Assembly (NCBI GenBank): GCA_964478075.1
Contig: CAYZGO010000006.1
Span: 62,001 to 126,000 of the forward strand
Length of the DNA: 64,000 bases
Direction of reading: 5' to 3'
Origin: DAOUEX01 sp034430235
Lineage (GTDB): Bacteria; Chloroflexota; Anaerolineae; UBA2200
The position numbers and the translations under genes are program-made. The notes beneath the pieces were generated by a model. The model was given only the letters and a program-made list of their open reading frames with translations, did not search any database and was not told the origin of the DNA. Positions 50,549 to 59,445 of this stretch are shown here, piece after piece. Each line of letters opens with the position of its first letter. Position 1 is the first letter of the stretch.

Positions 50549-51424
50549 ATGCGTACACCTAGTTCGGCGATGCCACGGACAGCACAGATGCACACGGCCA
50601 AACAGCGGCTGCAAGAACTTGATGCGCTTGTGGAACTTGAGGCGATCACAGAAGAGCAGGGTGCAGAGCTTGGCAAGGAATTCCAGAAGAAAAGGTGGCG
50701 GTTAAACCTGAAGCTTCTGGTCGGCATACTGCTAGTGGCTGCCCTGGTCACAATGGTCTTCAGGGCCCTGCCAGAGGAGGAAGGGTTGCTCTGGCTAGTC
50801 AAGATCCCGCGTCTGCCAACGAAGGCTATTGAAATCGCTTTTGTCCTGGCTCCCTTGGTTGCGGTGGCTACAGCTGTCGAACGCCTGCTTGAGACCATCT
50901 TTGATTCGTTCGAGCAAGCGATGGCAGCAGTGTCAGATGTAGTAGGAAAGCTTCGGGAACCGGTAGGCTGGGTAGAGAAAGAGCTGCTGAACGCCTATGA
51001 GGCAGCCCAAAATGCGGCCGAGGCCGTCGGCGTCGATGCGAAGCAAGAGGATCTGAAAGCTCTCGCTCTGGCTGAACAGAGATTGGCCAAGGCCGAGGAG
51101 CGATTGTTGTCCTGGGTGAAGGCTCCCGAGTATATGGCGTGGAAACGTGCCCTATGCATCTGGGGAGGACTGCTTGTGGGCGTGGAGGTTGCCGTCCTGG
51201 CTGACTTCGGAATGCTCCACACTATAGGCGTTCCGGCACCCCGTATCCTTGATATGCTAGTCACTGGCTCGGTGATTGGAGCTGGCCCTGGCCCGATGCA
51301 TTCCATCATCGGCATGTTGCAGGGCGGCAAGGATGCGCTGGCCAAGTTGGCTGATCTGGCCGAAGGTAGGGCCATTCGGGAAGCTGTCAAGGCATTGAAA
51401 GAAGAGACTGGACCTGGCGGCTGA
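50549..51424 (+). CDS. Membrane protein of unknown function
   Basis: A 291-residue protein. After a basic N-terminus and a coiled helical stretch (LQELDALVELEAITEEQGAEL) come two membrane segments (about residues 60-82 and 98-120), a long helical soluble part with heptad-like AEQRLAKAEERLLSW, and a further hydrophobic segment near 195-215. The end (GPMHSIIGMLQGGKDALAKL) recalls short membrane-associated proteins of unknown role. I chose the ATG at 50549, preceded by AAGGAGAAA. A terminator follows. Confidence 0.65.
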   Translation: MRTPSSAMPRTAQMHTAKQRLQELDALVELEAITEEQGAELGKEFQKKRWRLNLKLLVGILLVAALVTMVFRALPEEEGLLWLVKIPRLPTKAIEIAFVLAPLVAVATAVERLLETIFDSFEQAMAAVSDVVGKLREPVGWVEKELLNAYEAAQNAAEAVGVDAKQEDLKALALAEQRLAKAEERLLSWVKAPEYMAWKRALCIWGGLLVGVEVAVLADFGMLHTIGVPAPRILDMLVTGSVIGAGPGPMHSIIGMLQGGKDALAKLADLAEGRAIREAVKALKEETGPGG

Positions 51425-51520
51425 ACCCTTGACATGTTCACATCGGGCCACGAACAAAGCACGGCAAGCGTGACCCCCGCAAGTGAATGAGCAGCAGTAG
51501 CTTTGGCTACGGACAACAAA

Positions 51521-51547
51521 GGGCCTGCCGCACGGCAGGCCCTTTGC
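51521..51547 (+). terminator. Terminator of the 50549-51424 gene
   Basis: GGGCCTGCCG and CGGCAGGCCC form a perfect 10 bp stem with a CA loop, bordered by AAA and TTT. Confidence 0.8.
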
Positions 51548-51713
51548 TCTGTCTTCCGTAGGCAGAGTTGGCCGCAGAGCCTGTCCATACAACCTCGGCA
51601 CCCTGCGGTTTGCACCTTTCCGCCATCCGCCCTTGAGCTGGCACGGAGGTCAAACTGTGACTGGCACTGCTGGCGGACGGGAGCAGAGGCGCAAGGCGAA
51701 AGAGCTGTGACTT

Positions 51714-51741
51714 TTGACCACGGGCAGAACGATGCTATAAT
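51714..51741 (+). promoter_or_regulatory. Promoter of RNA candidate 2
   Basis: TTGACC (51714-51719) and TATAAT (51736-51741) are 16 bases apart, upstream of a second copy of the structured RNA candidate. The rest of the 51548-51713 gap shows no gene. Confidence 0.7.
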
Positions 51742-51747
51742 AGAATC

Positions 51748-51808
51748 CTCCCTAACGATGCAACAGAAAAGCCTCGCAGGTGTAGCCAAGTCCCTCGTCA
51801 AGCGAGGC
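51748..51808 (+). ncRNA. Structured RNA candidate 2, apparently truncated
   Basis: After the promoter comes ATGCAACAGAAAAGCCTCGC, where GCCTCGC (51771-51777) pairs with GCGAGGC (51802-51808). Compared with candidate 1 the stem has a T-A to C-G change that keeps pairing. Similarity ends where the RAYT-associated repeat begins (about 51810), so the 3' part and any terminator have probably been displaced. Confidence 0.4.
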
Positions 51809-51820
51809 GAACGGCCGCCG

Positions 51821-52324
51821 TCATTTGGGCGTAAGTCCCCGAAACCCCGTCGAGCGGTCGCCCGTCGCGCGCAGCGCATGCAAAGCCCGGGCATGCAGAG
51901 CACGAACGGCGCAGCGGAGTGGGGCGTGCTCGTAGTAGTTGCGTTGCCAGACCTTCACGCCCGGCACCTGGCGAATGCGGTTAATGCGTCGCGTCGTAAC
52001 CGATTTGAAATTGCCTACGATAGCGCCTAGTGAACGCCGTACAGGACCGTGTTGTAGGGGCAAGGCATTCCTAGCTGGGCCTGCCGCCGAGGTGGGTATT
52101 TCATCCGCTGGAACCTCCAGCATGGACGAAGAGGCTTGCTGGGAATGCCTTGCCCCTACCGTTGCCGCGCGGTCAGTGATCACAATGATGCCGTGCAGGT
52201 AGTTGGGCATGAGCACCCACGCGTCCAGCCCGACGTGGGTGGCATGTTCTGAGATGCCCTGCCAGTACGTTCCGACCACGGACCGCAGGACAGGATCATC
52301 AAACTTCTCAGGCTCAGGTTTCAT
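51821..52324 (-). pseudogene. RAYT-type (IS200-like Y1) transposase remnant A
   Basis: The frame has the REP-associated transposase core: VLRSVVGTYWQ, a HUH-like YLHGIIVI motif (first H changed to Y here, against NHLHG in copies B and C), then SLGAIVGNFKSVTTRRINR and WQRNYYEH. The first 45 residues of the domain are replaced by a short start MKPEPEKF, and after YYEH the frame runs into a GC-rich repeat. It is therefore internally and terminally defective. It shares both defects with copy B (59446-60061), so the two descend from one damaged element. Confidence 0.75.
52054..52159. repeat. 106-base palindromic element inside RAYT A
   Basis: It begins GTAGGGGCAAGGCATTCC and ends with its exact 18-base inverse. 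The transposase frame reads through it (VGARHS...NALPLQ). Further copies are at 59316-59420, 59791-59896 and 62136-62241. Confidence 0.85.
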
Positions 52325-52348
52325 TTCGCACCAAGAACTAGACTAATA

Positions 52349-52590
52349 TTCGGTGCAAGATGGTCCACTCGTGGACAGCCAGTCGTAGCCTAGCCCCTTG
52401 CCGTTCGTGCTCTGCATGCCCTGTGGGCGACCGCTTGATCGTTCATCCCGCTTGACGGGACAGGGTGGGCGTTGCTGGTCGGAGCGAGCACACGGGCACC
52501 CGTGCTGCCGCAGGGCAGTGCAAGGCCCTAGACTACGTTTATCCTCAAATCTACGCAGCTCATCTGCTGTGAGCGGCATTGTGCACCGAA
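52349..52590. repeat. Terminal-inverted-repeat element (MITE-like), copy 1
   Basis: The 242-base stretch starts TTCGGTGCAAGAT and ends ATTGTGCACCGAA, inverted ends of about 9 bases. The interior contains no gene. The copy at 60086-60305 is about 90% identical with a 22-base gap. A divergent relative is at 30170-30371. Confidence 0.7.
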
Positions 52591-52592
52591 CA

Positions 52593-52655
52593 CTAGATTA
52601 AATCCTCCAGACGGTCGCACATGAGCTTCAAGGCGGCCAAGTACAAGACAATGGA
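52593..52655 (-). pseudogene. Duplicated tail of an ABC-2 permease gene
   Basis: The minus strand encodes IVLYLAALKLMCDRLEDLI and a stop, differing by one residue from the end of the permease at 60308-61051 (MYDRLEDLI). Only about 20 codons are present. It lies against the element at 52349-52590 exactly as the intact permease lies against the copy at 60086-60305. Confidence 0.8.
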
Positions 52656-52677
52656 ACGTGGAGCGCTGACCCGAGAA

Positions 52678-53382
52678 CTAGACCTCCGGACGGTCTGCTC
52701 CTCCCCCCATGATCTCCCATCCCTGGGCCACGGCGTACGCGGCCAGTCGAGAGTCCGGGTAGACCGCTACCGGATGACCTACCCGCTCCAGCAGGGGAAG
52801 GTCGGTGTAGCTGTCGGCGTAGGCGTAGCTTTGCGTCCAGAGGATATCGTCATCGCGACGCAGGCAAGCTTCCAGGCGTGAGACCTTGTGCGGTCCCTGG
52901 CAGACGGGGAGCTCACAGGCTCCGGTGTAGCGCCCTGCCCGCAGCACCATAGGGGTGCCCACCGTCTCCTGCACTCCCAACTGATGACCGATCTCGGCCA
53001 ACAAGGGAGCGAGGGTGCCGGAGACTATGATCACCCGGTGGCCCGCTGCCTGGTGATCCCGTAACCGTGCCATCACATCGGGGCGCACCAGGGGCTGCAC
53101 GTAGTGCTCGGCGATCCAGGTGAAAGCTATGGCGGCTTCCTCGGGCGTCCAGCCGCGTACCGTCCAACCCATATGACGGACCCACAGCTCGCGCATGACC
53201 GCCTCCGATACCAGGCCCAGGCGACACAGCGGCCACGGCGCAATGTGAGTAATCATAAAGACGTAGAGCGGCAGCCGTTTCACCCGGTGCACGCGGTGAT
53301 GGCGGGCAATACCGTGTGCAATGTGCCCGCTGTAAAGAGTGCCGTCAAGGTCGAAAATGGCTAGGATCATTAGCTCTCTCAT
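52678..53382 (-). CDS. HAD-IB family phosphatase (SerB-like)
   Basis: A 234-residue HAD hydrolase of subfamily IB. Motif I is DLDGTLYSGH near residue 11, with a helical cap insertion after it. Motif II is VIIVSGTLAPLL near 118, and motif III/IV appears as YADSYTDLPLLERVGHPVAVYPD near residues 185-207. This matches phosphoserine phosphatase-like enzymes that often act on small phosphate esters; the true substrate is unknown. It is the first gene inside the direct repeats that bracket the restriction module and may be a passenger. Confidence 0.85.
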   Translation of the reverse strand: MRELMILAIFDLDGTLYSGHIAHGIARHHRVHRVKRLPLYVFMITHIAPWPLCRLGLVSEAVMRELWVRHMGWTVRGWTPEEAAIAFTWIAEHYVQPLVRPDVMARLRDHQAAGHRVIIVSGTLAPLLAEIGHQLGVQETVGTPMVLRAGRYTGACELPVCQGPHKVSRLEACLRRDDDILWTQSYAYADSYTDLPLLERVGHPVAVYPDSRLAAYAVAQGWEIMGGGADRPEV

Positions 53383-53394
53383 TCTCCCTCAGGA

Positions 53395-53476
53395 CTGACG
53401 CTTGGGGGACTCCCATTGGTCGCAGCTCATACACTAGCGCGTCAATCTCGCTCAACACCGTTCCTGGCCCCCAGCG
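53395..53476 (-). pseudogene. Fragment of a restriction-modification gene 3' end
   Basis: Just after the DUF262 stop, the minus strand encodes LSEIDALVYELRPMGVP. The same string with small changes occurs at 55610-55800, and the intact Eco57I-like enzyme ends with DAQIDALVYELYGL. It is probably a scar of an earlier enzyme gene. Confidence 0.45.
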
Positions 53477-53479
53477 CGG

Positions 53480-55594
53480 CTATGCTGGCCAGTGCATGCT
53501 GATGTAGTCGAAGGCAGCTTGCATATCAAGTGGCCGGGTTGTATTGCCAACGCGCACGTAGAATTCCTTGGTATCTCTGTCCATCAAGTACACTGGCTTG
53601 GGGCTTGGCTCTACCCGGACGATACAGAGGGTCTTGTCCTCGCTCTGCTCAAAGGAGACGTGTTGATATTGGCAGAACTCTACGCCCAGAGCGTCACTGA
53701 GTACTTCGTGCAGCTTTTGCTCATAGCCGTCTGTATCCTTTCGACCTATTGTCTTCAGGTCATACTCGATGCCCAGCACGGTGCAGTCGTCCACTACACC
53801 GATGAGGAGCGTGCCCCCTTCACTGTTGAGGAAGCCCGCAACGGTCTTGGCAATGCTTTTCTCAAGGGCCTTGTTCACCTGCTGTGTGCGCAAGTCCCAT
53901 CGCATGCTCGCCTTGTATTCGAGGGCAGCGTTCTCGCCGGTCAGCATATCCGCCAACGTTTGAGGTTTGGGCGGTTCAAGCTCGGCGACCAGTTCAGTCA
54001 TTCGCTCGTTGATGGCCTGGGCGATAAGTGCACGGCGTGCCGCGAGAAAATCCTCAAAACGATTCAGTTCCCACAGGCTCGGATCTGTCGGCACAAACTG
54101 TTTCTCCAAGGCGCCCGGGAATTTGCGCGCAACTTCCGGCAGATAACGAGATGGCTCCACGTTGCCCAGACTGATATTTGAGGGGCCAGTCAGAAAAGCA
54201 CGGTTGGCGATCTCATTCACAATCTTCTTGTGCAAGTGGTTCTCAGGGGTATAACCGCCGCGATCAGAGTAAAGCAGCGATTTAGGGAAGATATGGTGGC
54301 TGTGGATCGCATACGAGTCACCAGGTGAAACGTCAAGTGGAATGCCGTTGAACCAGTCAATGGCCCCTTGCGACTTGGCCAACACATACGTCATGCGGTA
54401 AAGCGGGTGCTGAGTGGTGCGCCCTTCCAAATCGCTTGCTTTGACTTCGATCCGACCGCGCTGATCAATGATCGCATCGACAAGTTCCCTCCAAGGGCTA
54501 TCACTTCGCTGGATGATGGAGATGTCATGATCGAGACGCTGATCGGTCTGGCTGGTGTAGCGTGCCCAGGTGCTGGAGGCGTACATCCAGTGGATGAAAT
54601 GACGCATCGTCCGATCACTGTCGAACCTGACGTCATGCCGCGCCAAGTAGACCACAGCCGGTACCAGTACGTTGGGCGTGGGCAGATCTTCAGTCGAATG
54701 GATGTTGGCATTTCCAGGAAGTAAAGTCACCAGATAGTCCAGGATTCTCGTCAGCAGTGCCCATCCCTGCTGCAGCTCACCGGCGGACGTGCCATGGATG
54801 GTCTCGAATAATGCTCGCTTCTCCACCACACCAGTCAGGCAGCGCACCAAGAAGGTAAGATCAAAGGCAAACTGCTTCGCTTCGAGTTCACTGATCTTAT
54901 CCTTCATAACCTGCCGCGCCTGTGGCCATTTGCCTGTAATGTGAGCCAGAGCCAAGTCAGCCTTACTGAGCGGAGTACCCTGACTATTCACCAGGTCAAA
55001 CACGTCTATGGCATCATCTATGCTAGCGGTAGCAGGCACGATTTGGATAGGATAGGTGCGCTCCATGATACTGCGCAGTCGGGTCAGATTGTCATTGTAG
55101 CGCTGGGCCAGTTCGAACGGGTCTTGCTCGTCCTGGGCCTTTTGCTTGGCTAGCACAAATGGATTGATGGACTTGTCAGCAAAGCAGTCTGTTACGGCAA
55201 TCCAGGTGGGGTTGTTACGCATTTTCGTGACCTGGTAGTACTGAAAGTCCCCGGAATCCAGATCGAAGTATAGGTTGCGCGGGTCGTTCTTGATGTCCTC
55301 CTCGCGATAGTAAGGGGGAATCTCGTTCTGAGTGAACAGGTAAAGCGTGGTAAGCCGCTGCTGCCCGTCAAGGATGACAAGTGTTGAGCCGATCTTCTCG
55401 GGCGGAATGGTGGTATTCTTGACTTCTGGCGGCTTGTCGGTCTTCCAGAAGAGCAGACTACCGGTGGGAAAACCACGGAAGAGAGAGACGCTCAACTGCT
55501 TCGCCTGCTCAAGGCTCCAAACGTATTCACGCTGGAACTCTGGCAAGACCAAGTCCAACTTGCGAATACCGAACATTAGCTCTGAAATCTCCAT
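53480..55594 (-). CDS. DUF262-HNH-AlbA fusion protein, putative type IV restriction/defence
   Basis: A 704-residue protein with three parts. Residues 1-250 are a DUF262 (GmrS/ParB-like) NTPase domain with QREYVWS and the signature DGQQRLTT (76-83). Residues 430-480 are an HNH/DUF1524-like nuclease region, HSHHIFPKSLL followed by ENHLHKKIVNEIANRAFLTG. Residues 552-704 match the Schlafen AlbA_2 domain (LEYKASMRWD, LNSEGGTLLIGV, FYVRVGNTTRPL). The first two resemble GmrSD enzymes that cut modified DNA (family knowledge); the added AlbA domain may bind nucleic acid. GGGAGG precedes the ATG. Confidence 0.8.
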   Translation of the reverse strand: MEISELMFGIRKLDLVLPEFQREYVWSLEQAKQLSVSLFRGFPTGSLLFWKTDKPPEVKNTTIPPEKIGSTLVILDGQQRLTTLYLFTQNEIPPYYREEDIKNDPRNLYFDLDSGDFQYYQVTKMRNNPTWIAVTDCFADKSINPFVLAKQKAQDEQDPFELAQRYNDNLTRLRSIMERTYPIQIVPATASIDDAIDVFDLVNSQGTPLSKADLALAHITGKWPQARQVMKDKISELEAKQFAFDLTFLVRCLTGVVEKRALFETIHGTSAGELQQGWALLTRILDYLVTLLPGNANIHSTEDLPTPNVLVPAVVYLARHDVRFDSDRTMRHFIHWMYASSTWARYTSQTDQRLDHDISIIQRSDSPWRELVDAIIDQRGRIEVKASDLEGRTTQHPLYRMTYVLAKSQGAIDWFNGIPLDVSPGDSYAIHSHHIFPKSLLYSDRGGYTPENHLHKKIVNEIANRAFLTGPSNISLGNVEPSRYLPEVARKFPGALEKQFVPTDPSLWELNRFEDFLAARRALIAQAINERMTELVAELEPPKPQTLADMLTGENAALEYKASMRWDLRTQQVNKALEKSIAKTVAGFLNSEGGTLLIGVVDDCTVLGIEYDLKTIGRKDTDGYEQKLHEVLSDALGVEFCQYQHVSFEQSEDKTLCIVRVEPSPKPVYLMDRDTKEFYVRVGNTTRPLDMQAAFDYISMHWPA

Positions 55595-55609
55595 GATGAC
55601 CTCCCTTAC

Positions 55610-55800
55610 CTATTCGTGCTGCTTTCGCTCGTCCACCGCCGCAGTGTCATCCCGCCTCAACGCATATCCCCCTCCGGCCTTGCCTACAGGGACTCCCGTT
55701 GGTCGCAACTCATAGACCAACGCATCAATCTGCGCGTCCAACTGCTCAATATGCCACGCCACGTTCGCCAGTTCGTCAAAGTCGATTGGCCGCCAGCAAG
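55610..55800 (-). pseudogene. Remnant of an RM enzyme C-terminus
   Basis: The minus strand encodes IDFDELANVAWHIEQLDAQI then DALVYELRPTGVPVG and about 25 further residues to TAG. It resembles the C-terminal dimerisation-like helix of the adjacent Eco57I-like enzyme (IEQLDAQIDALVYEL). A GTG within it could start a 50-residue product just upstream of the DUF262 gene, so a translated small protein is also possible. Confidence 0.45.
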
Positions 55801-55804
55801 GGCT

Positions 55805-56230
55805 TCAGCCGAGCGAAAAAGTGACCGTAGGCTGTCCGCCAAGGGTGTTGACGAATTTCGCCAAGAAGCCCTCGATCGAAAAGTCTGTGTGCTTCTCTCC
55901 TCTCTTTTCGCTGTGGGGATACACTGCCACAGGTACACTCTCTCCTTCCTCATACACCAGCAACGCCGGGACTTGCTTCCCAAGGTATGGAAGTCTCCCT
56001 TGCCGCCGACTACCGAAAGCCTGTCGGATTCGTTGGTGATGCGACACCGCGGTGCTTGTGGCTTGGTCACGCCAGTGTTCCAGTTCCTCCTCACGCATAT
56101 CTTTAGTGTCCAACAACTCACACTTGACCCCCTTGACTTGGAGTTCGGTCAGGTACGCCTGCATAGTCTGAAGATTCATATCCCAGGGTTGAATTGTACT
56201 GTCGTACAGAAACACGAGTCGCTTGGTCAT
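55805..56230 (-). CDS. Small protein coupled to the RM enzyme
   Basis: A 141-residue soluble protein, beginning KRLVFLYDSTIQPWDMNLQT and containing a thioredoxin-like alternation of strands and helices (VPALLVYEEGE near the end) but no CxxC. Its start overlaps the stop of the Eco57I-like gene by four bases (ATGA), so it is translated with it. I do not recognise the family. The tight coupling suggests a role with the restriction enzyme, such as a specificity or control factor, but that is inference. Confidence 0.55.
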   Translation of the reverse strand: MTKRLVFLYDSTIQPWDMNLQTMQAYLTELQVKGVKCELLDTKDMREEELEHWRDQATSTAVSHHQRIRQAFGSRRQGRLPYLGKQVPALLVYEEGESVPVAVYPHSEKRGEKHTDFSIEGFLAKFVNTLGGQPTVTFSLG

Positions 56231-59196
56231 TGAATTCTCCCTTTTCTCAGCTCCTGTCGCTCTATGATTGCGATTTCTTCCTCCGTCAACCCATACAACT
56301 CGTAGACCAGCGCGTCAATCTGCGCGTCGAGCTGCTCAATCTGGCGGGCCAGATCGTGGCGGCGGTCTTCTTTGAGCGCATCAGCCTGGGCGTGCTCCTT
56401 CTGCAGGCGCAGCATCTCCTCCACCATCTCCACCATCCGGTCGTGCTGCGCCACGTCCGCCGGGTCGTCAAAGTTGATGCGGCGGATGGGGAGCTGCTCG
56501 ATGTATTTCTTCACATACATATAGGCAGTTTGATAGGCTCGCATGCTGACCTTATGCAGATACCAGTCTAACAACTTGCTGTTCAGCAGCGCCAACACGT
56601 AACGGGGCTCAATGCCTGACTTTGGCACAATTCCATAGCCTCCGGCTCCACCTCCAAAGAAATAGTATTCCCCTTCCTCATCAAAGCAGTAAGAAGCGTG
56701 GGCGTAGTATTCGGGTGTGAGAATTTTGGGTCGGCACACAGTATTGAGTGCCTGGCTTCTGGTATAGCCATACCACTCTGTGCCTCTCATCTTTCCACGT
56801 TCGCGATTCTCTAGGTACTCCTTATGCTCGCATAGATACGCCCAAGCTCTCGCATACTCGCGTTGCAACTGATCTGCTGGGATGAGTTTTCCTTCTCGAT
56901 AAGGGAATAATACTCGTCTGCTGGTTTGCCCAATGTGGTACCGCTTCATCTCGCCACCCTTGATAAGTGGCTTCAGGATAGCACGTTCAATGTCATACTC
57001 ATGACCATCTCGTAAAGACGACACACGAGCAGTCTCCTCACCTTCCCTAACTACCTCCAGGGAGTAGACCGCATCCCCTCCAGTTTTCAGCCCCTGGAAG
57101 ATACGCGTTGTGACGTCACCAAGGCGAGAAGCCATTGAGTTAAGTTTCTGCCACAAAGGTTTCTCTTCTGGGAACACAAATACCCAGGGCTCTTCGGTGA
57201 GATTACTTTGTGGCAACATGCCTACCGTGACATTCTCAACACGCAGTTGGTCGGCCTCCCGTATCTTTTCGAGGACAGCAGATATTTCGGTCGTCGGTGG
57301 CTGAATTAAACGCACTTGACTAAACCTGAACTTATCCTCAGGTTCCTTGCCAAGAATCAGAAGACACGTATTGATGCTCGCGCCTTCAAACACCATGTAT
57401 CCGTCGAAATCTAGAATCTCACGTACATTCTGATGCTTCACAATAAACTCACGCAATCCTTTACCGTAGTTGGTCTTGAAGAAGCGGTGTGGCAAGATGA
57501 ATCCAAACAATCCACCGGGTCGCAGCAGCTGCAAAGCTCGTTCGACAAAGAGAGTGTAGATGTCATAGTTGCCCGTAGCCGCTTGGTAGCGATTGCTGTA
57601 GAACGCCACCTCATCCTTGGGCAGAGTCTGGATGCGGATGTACGGTGGATTGCCCACAATCACGTCAAACCCGCCCCGCTCCATGATTTGGGGGAACTGC
57701 TCCTCCCAATCGAAGGGATGCTTGTCGCGCCACTCGACGCCGAAGGCGGCCTCTAGTTCCTCCGGCGCGCCGCCGATGAGGCTGTTGCCCTGGCGGACGT
57801 TGGCCAGCTCTGGCAGCCGGCCCCGCTGGTTCACCGCCTTGAGCAGGAGATTCAGCCGTGCGATCTCCACCGCCTGGGCGTCCAGGTCGACGCCGTACAG
57901 GTTGCCGGTCAGAATCTCCATGCGCCGGGCAAAGTCGTGTGTGTCCCCGGCGGCACTGGCGGCATTTTGCCCGCGCACCCCGGCCAGGTAGCGGTCCAGC
58001 ACGTCAAAGGCCTCGATGAGGAAGGAGCCGGAGCCGCAGGCCATGTCCAGCACCCGCACCTGCCGCGCCCGCTCATAGTCCGCCTCCTTGAGTAGGCGGC
58101 CCAGCGTCTGCTCGACGATGTAGCGCACGACGAACCTGGGCGTGTAATAGATGCCGTGCGCCTTCCGCTTCTCCCGCTTGCTGACAGCGGCCTTGCCCTC
58201 AGGGTCCTGCGCGCGGTGGCCCAGGTATTGCTCGTAGATGGCGCCCAGCACATCAGCGTCAATGGCATTAAAGTCGTAGAAGCCATAGCCGCCTGGCACC
58301 TCGTACAGCCCGCCTATCACCGCCTCGAAGGGAGTAGGCTCGCCCTCCAATTCCTCGCACAGGTGTGGGGCGAACAGGCGCGTGTCGTAGCCCGCGTCGA
58401 ACTCGCGGAAGATCGCGTTCAGCTCGGACATCAGGTCTCGCTTGCGTGCCCTGTCGCGCCACTCTCGCACCAGCGGCTGCAAGCGGTAGGGTTCGATCTC
58501 TCGATCCTCCAGCGTGCGGATGAAGATGAGCCGGTCGAGGATGCGCTGCACGGCCTGGTCAATCTGCTCGACAGGCCGCGAGCGGTTATATGCCCGCAGC
58601 GTCTGGAATAGATCGCGCCGCCATTGGGTGAGGTCTGCAAGCAGGAGACGGTTGACCGGCGTGCGTTTCACCTTCTTGCCAACTGCCTCGGCAGCCCGGT
58701 CCAGCGCCCCCTCCTCTACGGCTGGGCGAGAAAGCAGCCACAGGTCGTCGAAGCGGTCGGGGTACTGGTCCCAGGTGAGGTCCTTGAAGATGGCGCGGGC
58801 GGGGATGGCCTCTTGCCACTCGGCATTGAAGACCTTCAACCCCTCGAAATCGGTCAGCACGGCCCAGGTGACGCCCTTGAGCCAGGCGTAGTTGATGGCT
58901 TGCCGTGCCCAGCGGGGATCCTCCAGGTCAGCAGGGATCCTCTTCGTCTCCACGAAAAAGCGGGGGATGCCCCGGATGCGGAAGGCAAAGTCCACGAAGC
59001 CGCGCGACACCTTCTCCTCGGGGCTGACCTCGCGGGTGTCTTCGATGTTCCAGCCCAGGGCGCGGAACAGGGGCAGGATGAACTCCTGCCGGGTGGCGGG
59101 TTCGTTGTACCGCTTGCGGTTTTCAGACCTGAGACCGGCGAACCTGTCTACCAGCCGCTTGACCTGAGTTTTGGCCTTGGCGTAGGATACAGTCAC
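56227..59196 (-). CDS. Eco57I-like type IIG restriction-modification enzyme
   Basis: A 989-residue bifunctional enzyme that methylates adenine and cuts DNA with one chain. An N-terminal PD-(D/E)xK nuclease shows GFVDFAF and FVETK (D69, E83, K85). The methyltransferase has SAM motif I LDMACGSGSFLIEAFD (from residue 383), GVDLDAQAVEIARLNLLL, and the catalytic NPPY (516-519). A C-terminal TaqI-like target recognition region follows (about 650-930), ending in a coiled IEQLDAQIDALVYELYGL helix. It is followed by a coupled 141-residue protein. A strong promoter was not found. Confidence 0.92.
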   Translation of the reverse strand: MTVSYAKAKTQVKRLVDRFAGLRSENRKRYNEPATRQEFILPLFRALGWNIEDTREVSPEEKVSRGFVDFAFRIRGIPRFFVETKRIPADLEDPRWARQAINYAWLKGVTWAVLTDFEGLKVFNAEWQEAIPARAIFKDLTWDQYPDRFDDLWLLSRPAVEEGALDRAAEAVGKKVKRTPVNRLLLADLTQWRRDLFQTLRAYNRSRPVEQIDQAVQRILDRLIFIRTLEDREIEPYRLQPLVREWRDRARKRDLMSELNAIFREFDAGYDTRLFAPHLCEELEGEPTPFEAVIGGLYEVPGGYGFYDFNAIDADVLGAIYEQYLGHRAQDPEGKAAVSKREKRKAHGIYYTPRFVVRYIVEQTLGRLLKEADYERARQVRVLDMACGSGSFLIEAFDVLDRYLAGVRGQNAASAAGDTHDFARRMEILTGNLYGVDLDAQAVEIARLNLLLKAVNQRGRLPELANVRQGNSLIGGAPEELEAAFGVEWRDKHPFDWEEQFPQIMERGGFDVIVGNPPYIRIQTLPKDEVAFYSNRYQAATGNYDIYTLFVERALQLLRPGGLFGFILPHRFFKTNYGKGLREFIVKHQNVREILDFDGYMVFEGASINTCLLILGKEPEDKFRFSQVRLIQPPTTEISAVLEKIREADQLRVENVTVGMLPQSNLTEEPWVFVFPEEKPLWQKLNSMASRLGDVTTRIFQGLKTGGDAVYSLEVVREGEETARVSSLRDGHEYDIERAILKPLIKGGEMKRYHIGQTSRRVLFPYREGKLIPADQLQREYARAWAYLCEHKEYLENRERGKMRGTEWYGYTRSQALNTVCRPKILTPEYYAHASYCFDEEGEYYFFGGGAGGYGIVPKSGIEPRYVLALLNSKLLDWYLHKVSMRAYQTAYMYVKKYIEQLPIRRINFDDPADVAQHDRMVEMVEEMLRLQKEHAQADALKEDRRHDLARQIEQLDAQIDALVYELYGLTEEEIAIIERQELRKGRIQ

Positions 59197-59315
59197 GCTG
59201 CTCTTCTCCTATCTACCTGCTCACCGCTCATTCTGGCATACGACGCCCGCAGGAGGCACGTGCTATGCTTCTTCTCCACGTCAATTATACGAGCTGGAAA
59301 CAGAACACGCAAGTT

Positions 59316-59420
59316 GTAGGGGCAAGGCATTCCTAGCTGGGCCTACCGCAAATGTCGGCATTTCATCTGATGGAACCCCCAGCATTGACGAAGAGACTCA
59401 TGGGAATGCCTTGCCCCTAC
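59316..59420. repeat. Free copy of the 105/106-base palindromic element
   Basis: Same GTAGGGGCAAGGCATTCC ends as in the RAYT copies, but outside an open frame. The 35 bases to its left (59281-59315) match those left of copy C (62101-62135), including TTATACGAGC, so the two share an origin. Confidence 0.8.
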
Positions 59421-59445
59421 TGCTTCTCGTTCACGTGGGCTATGC

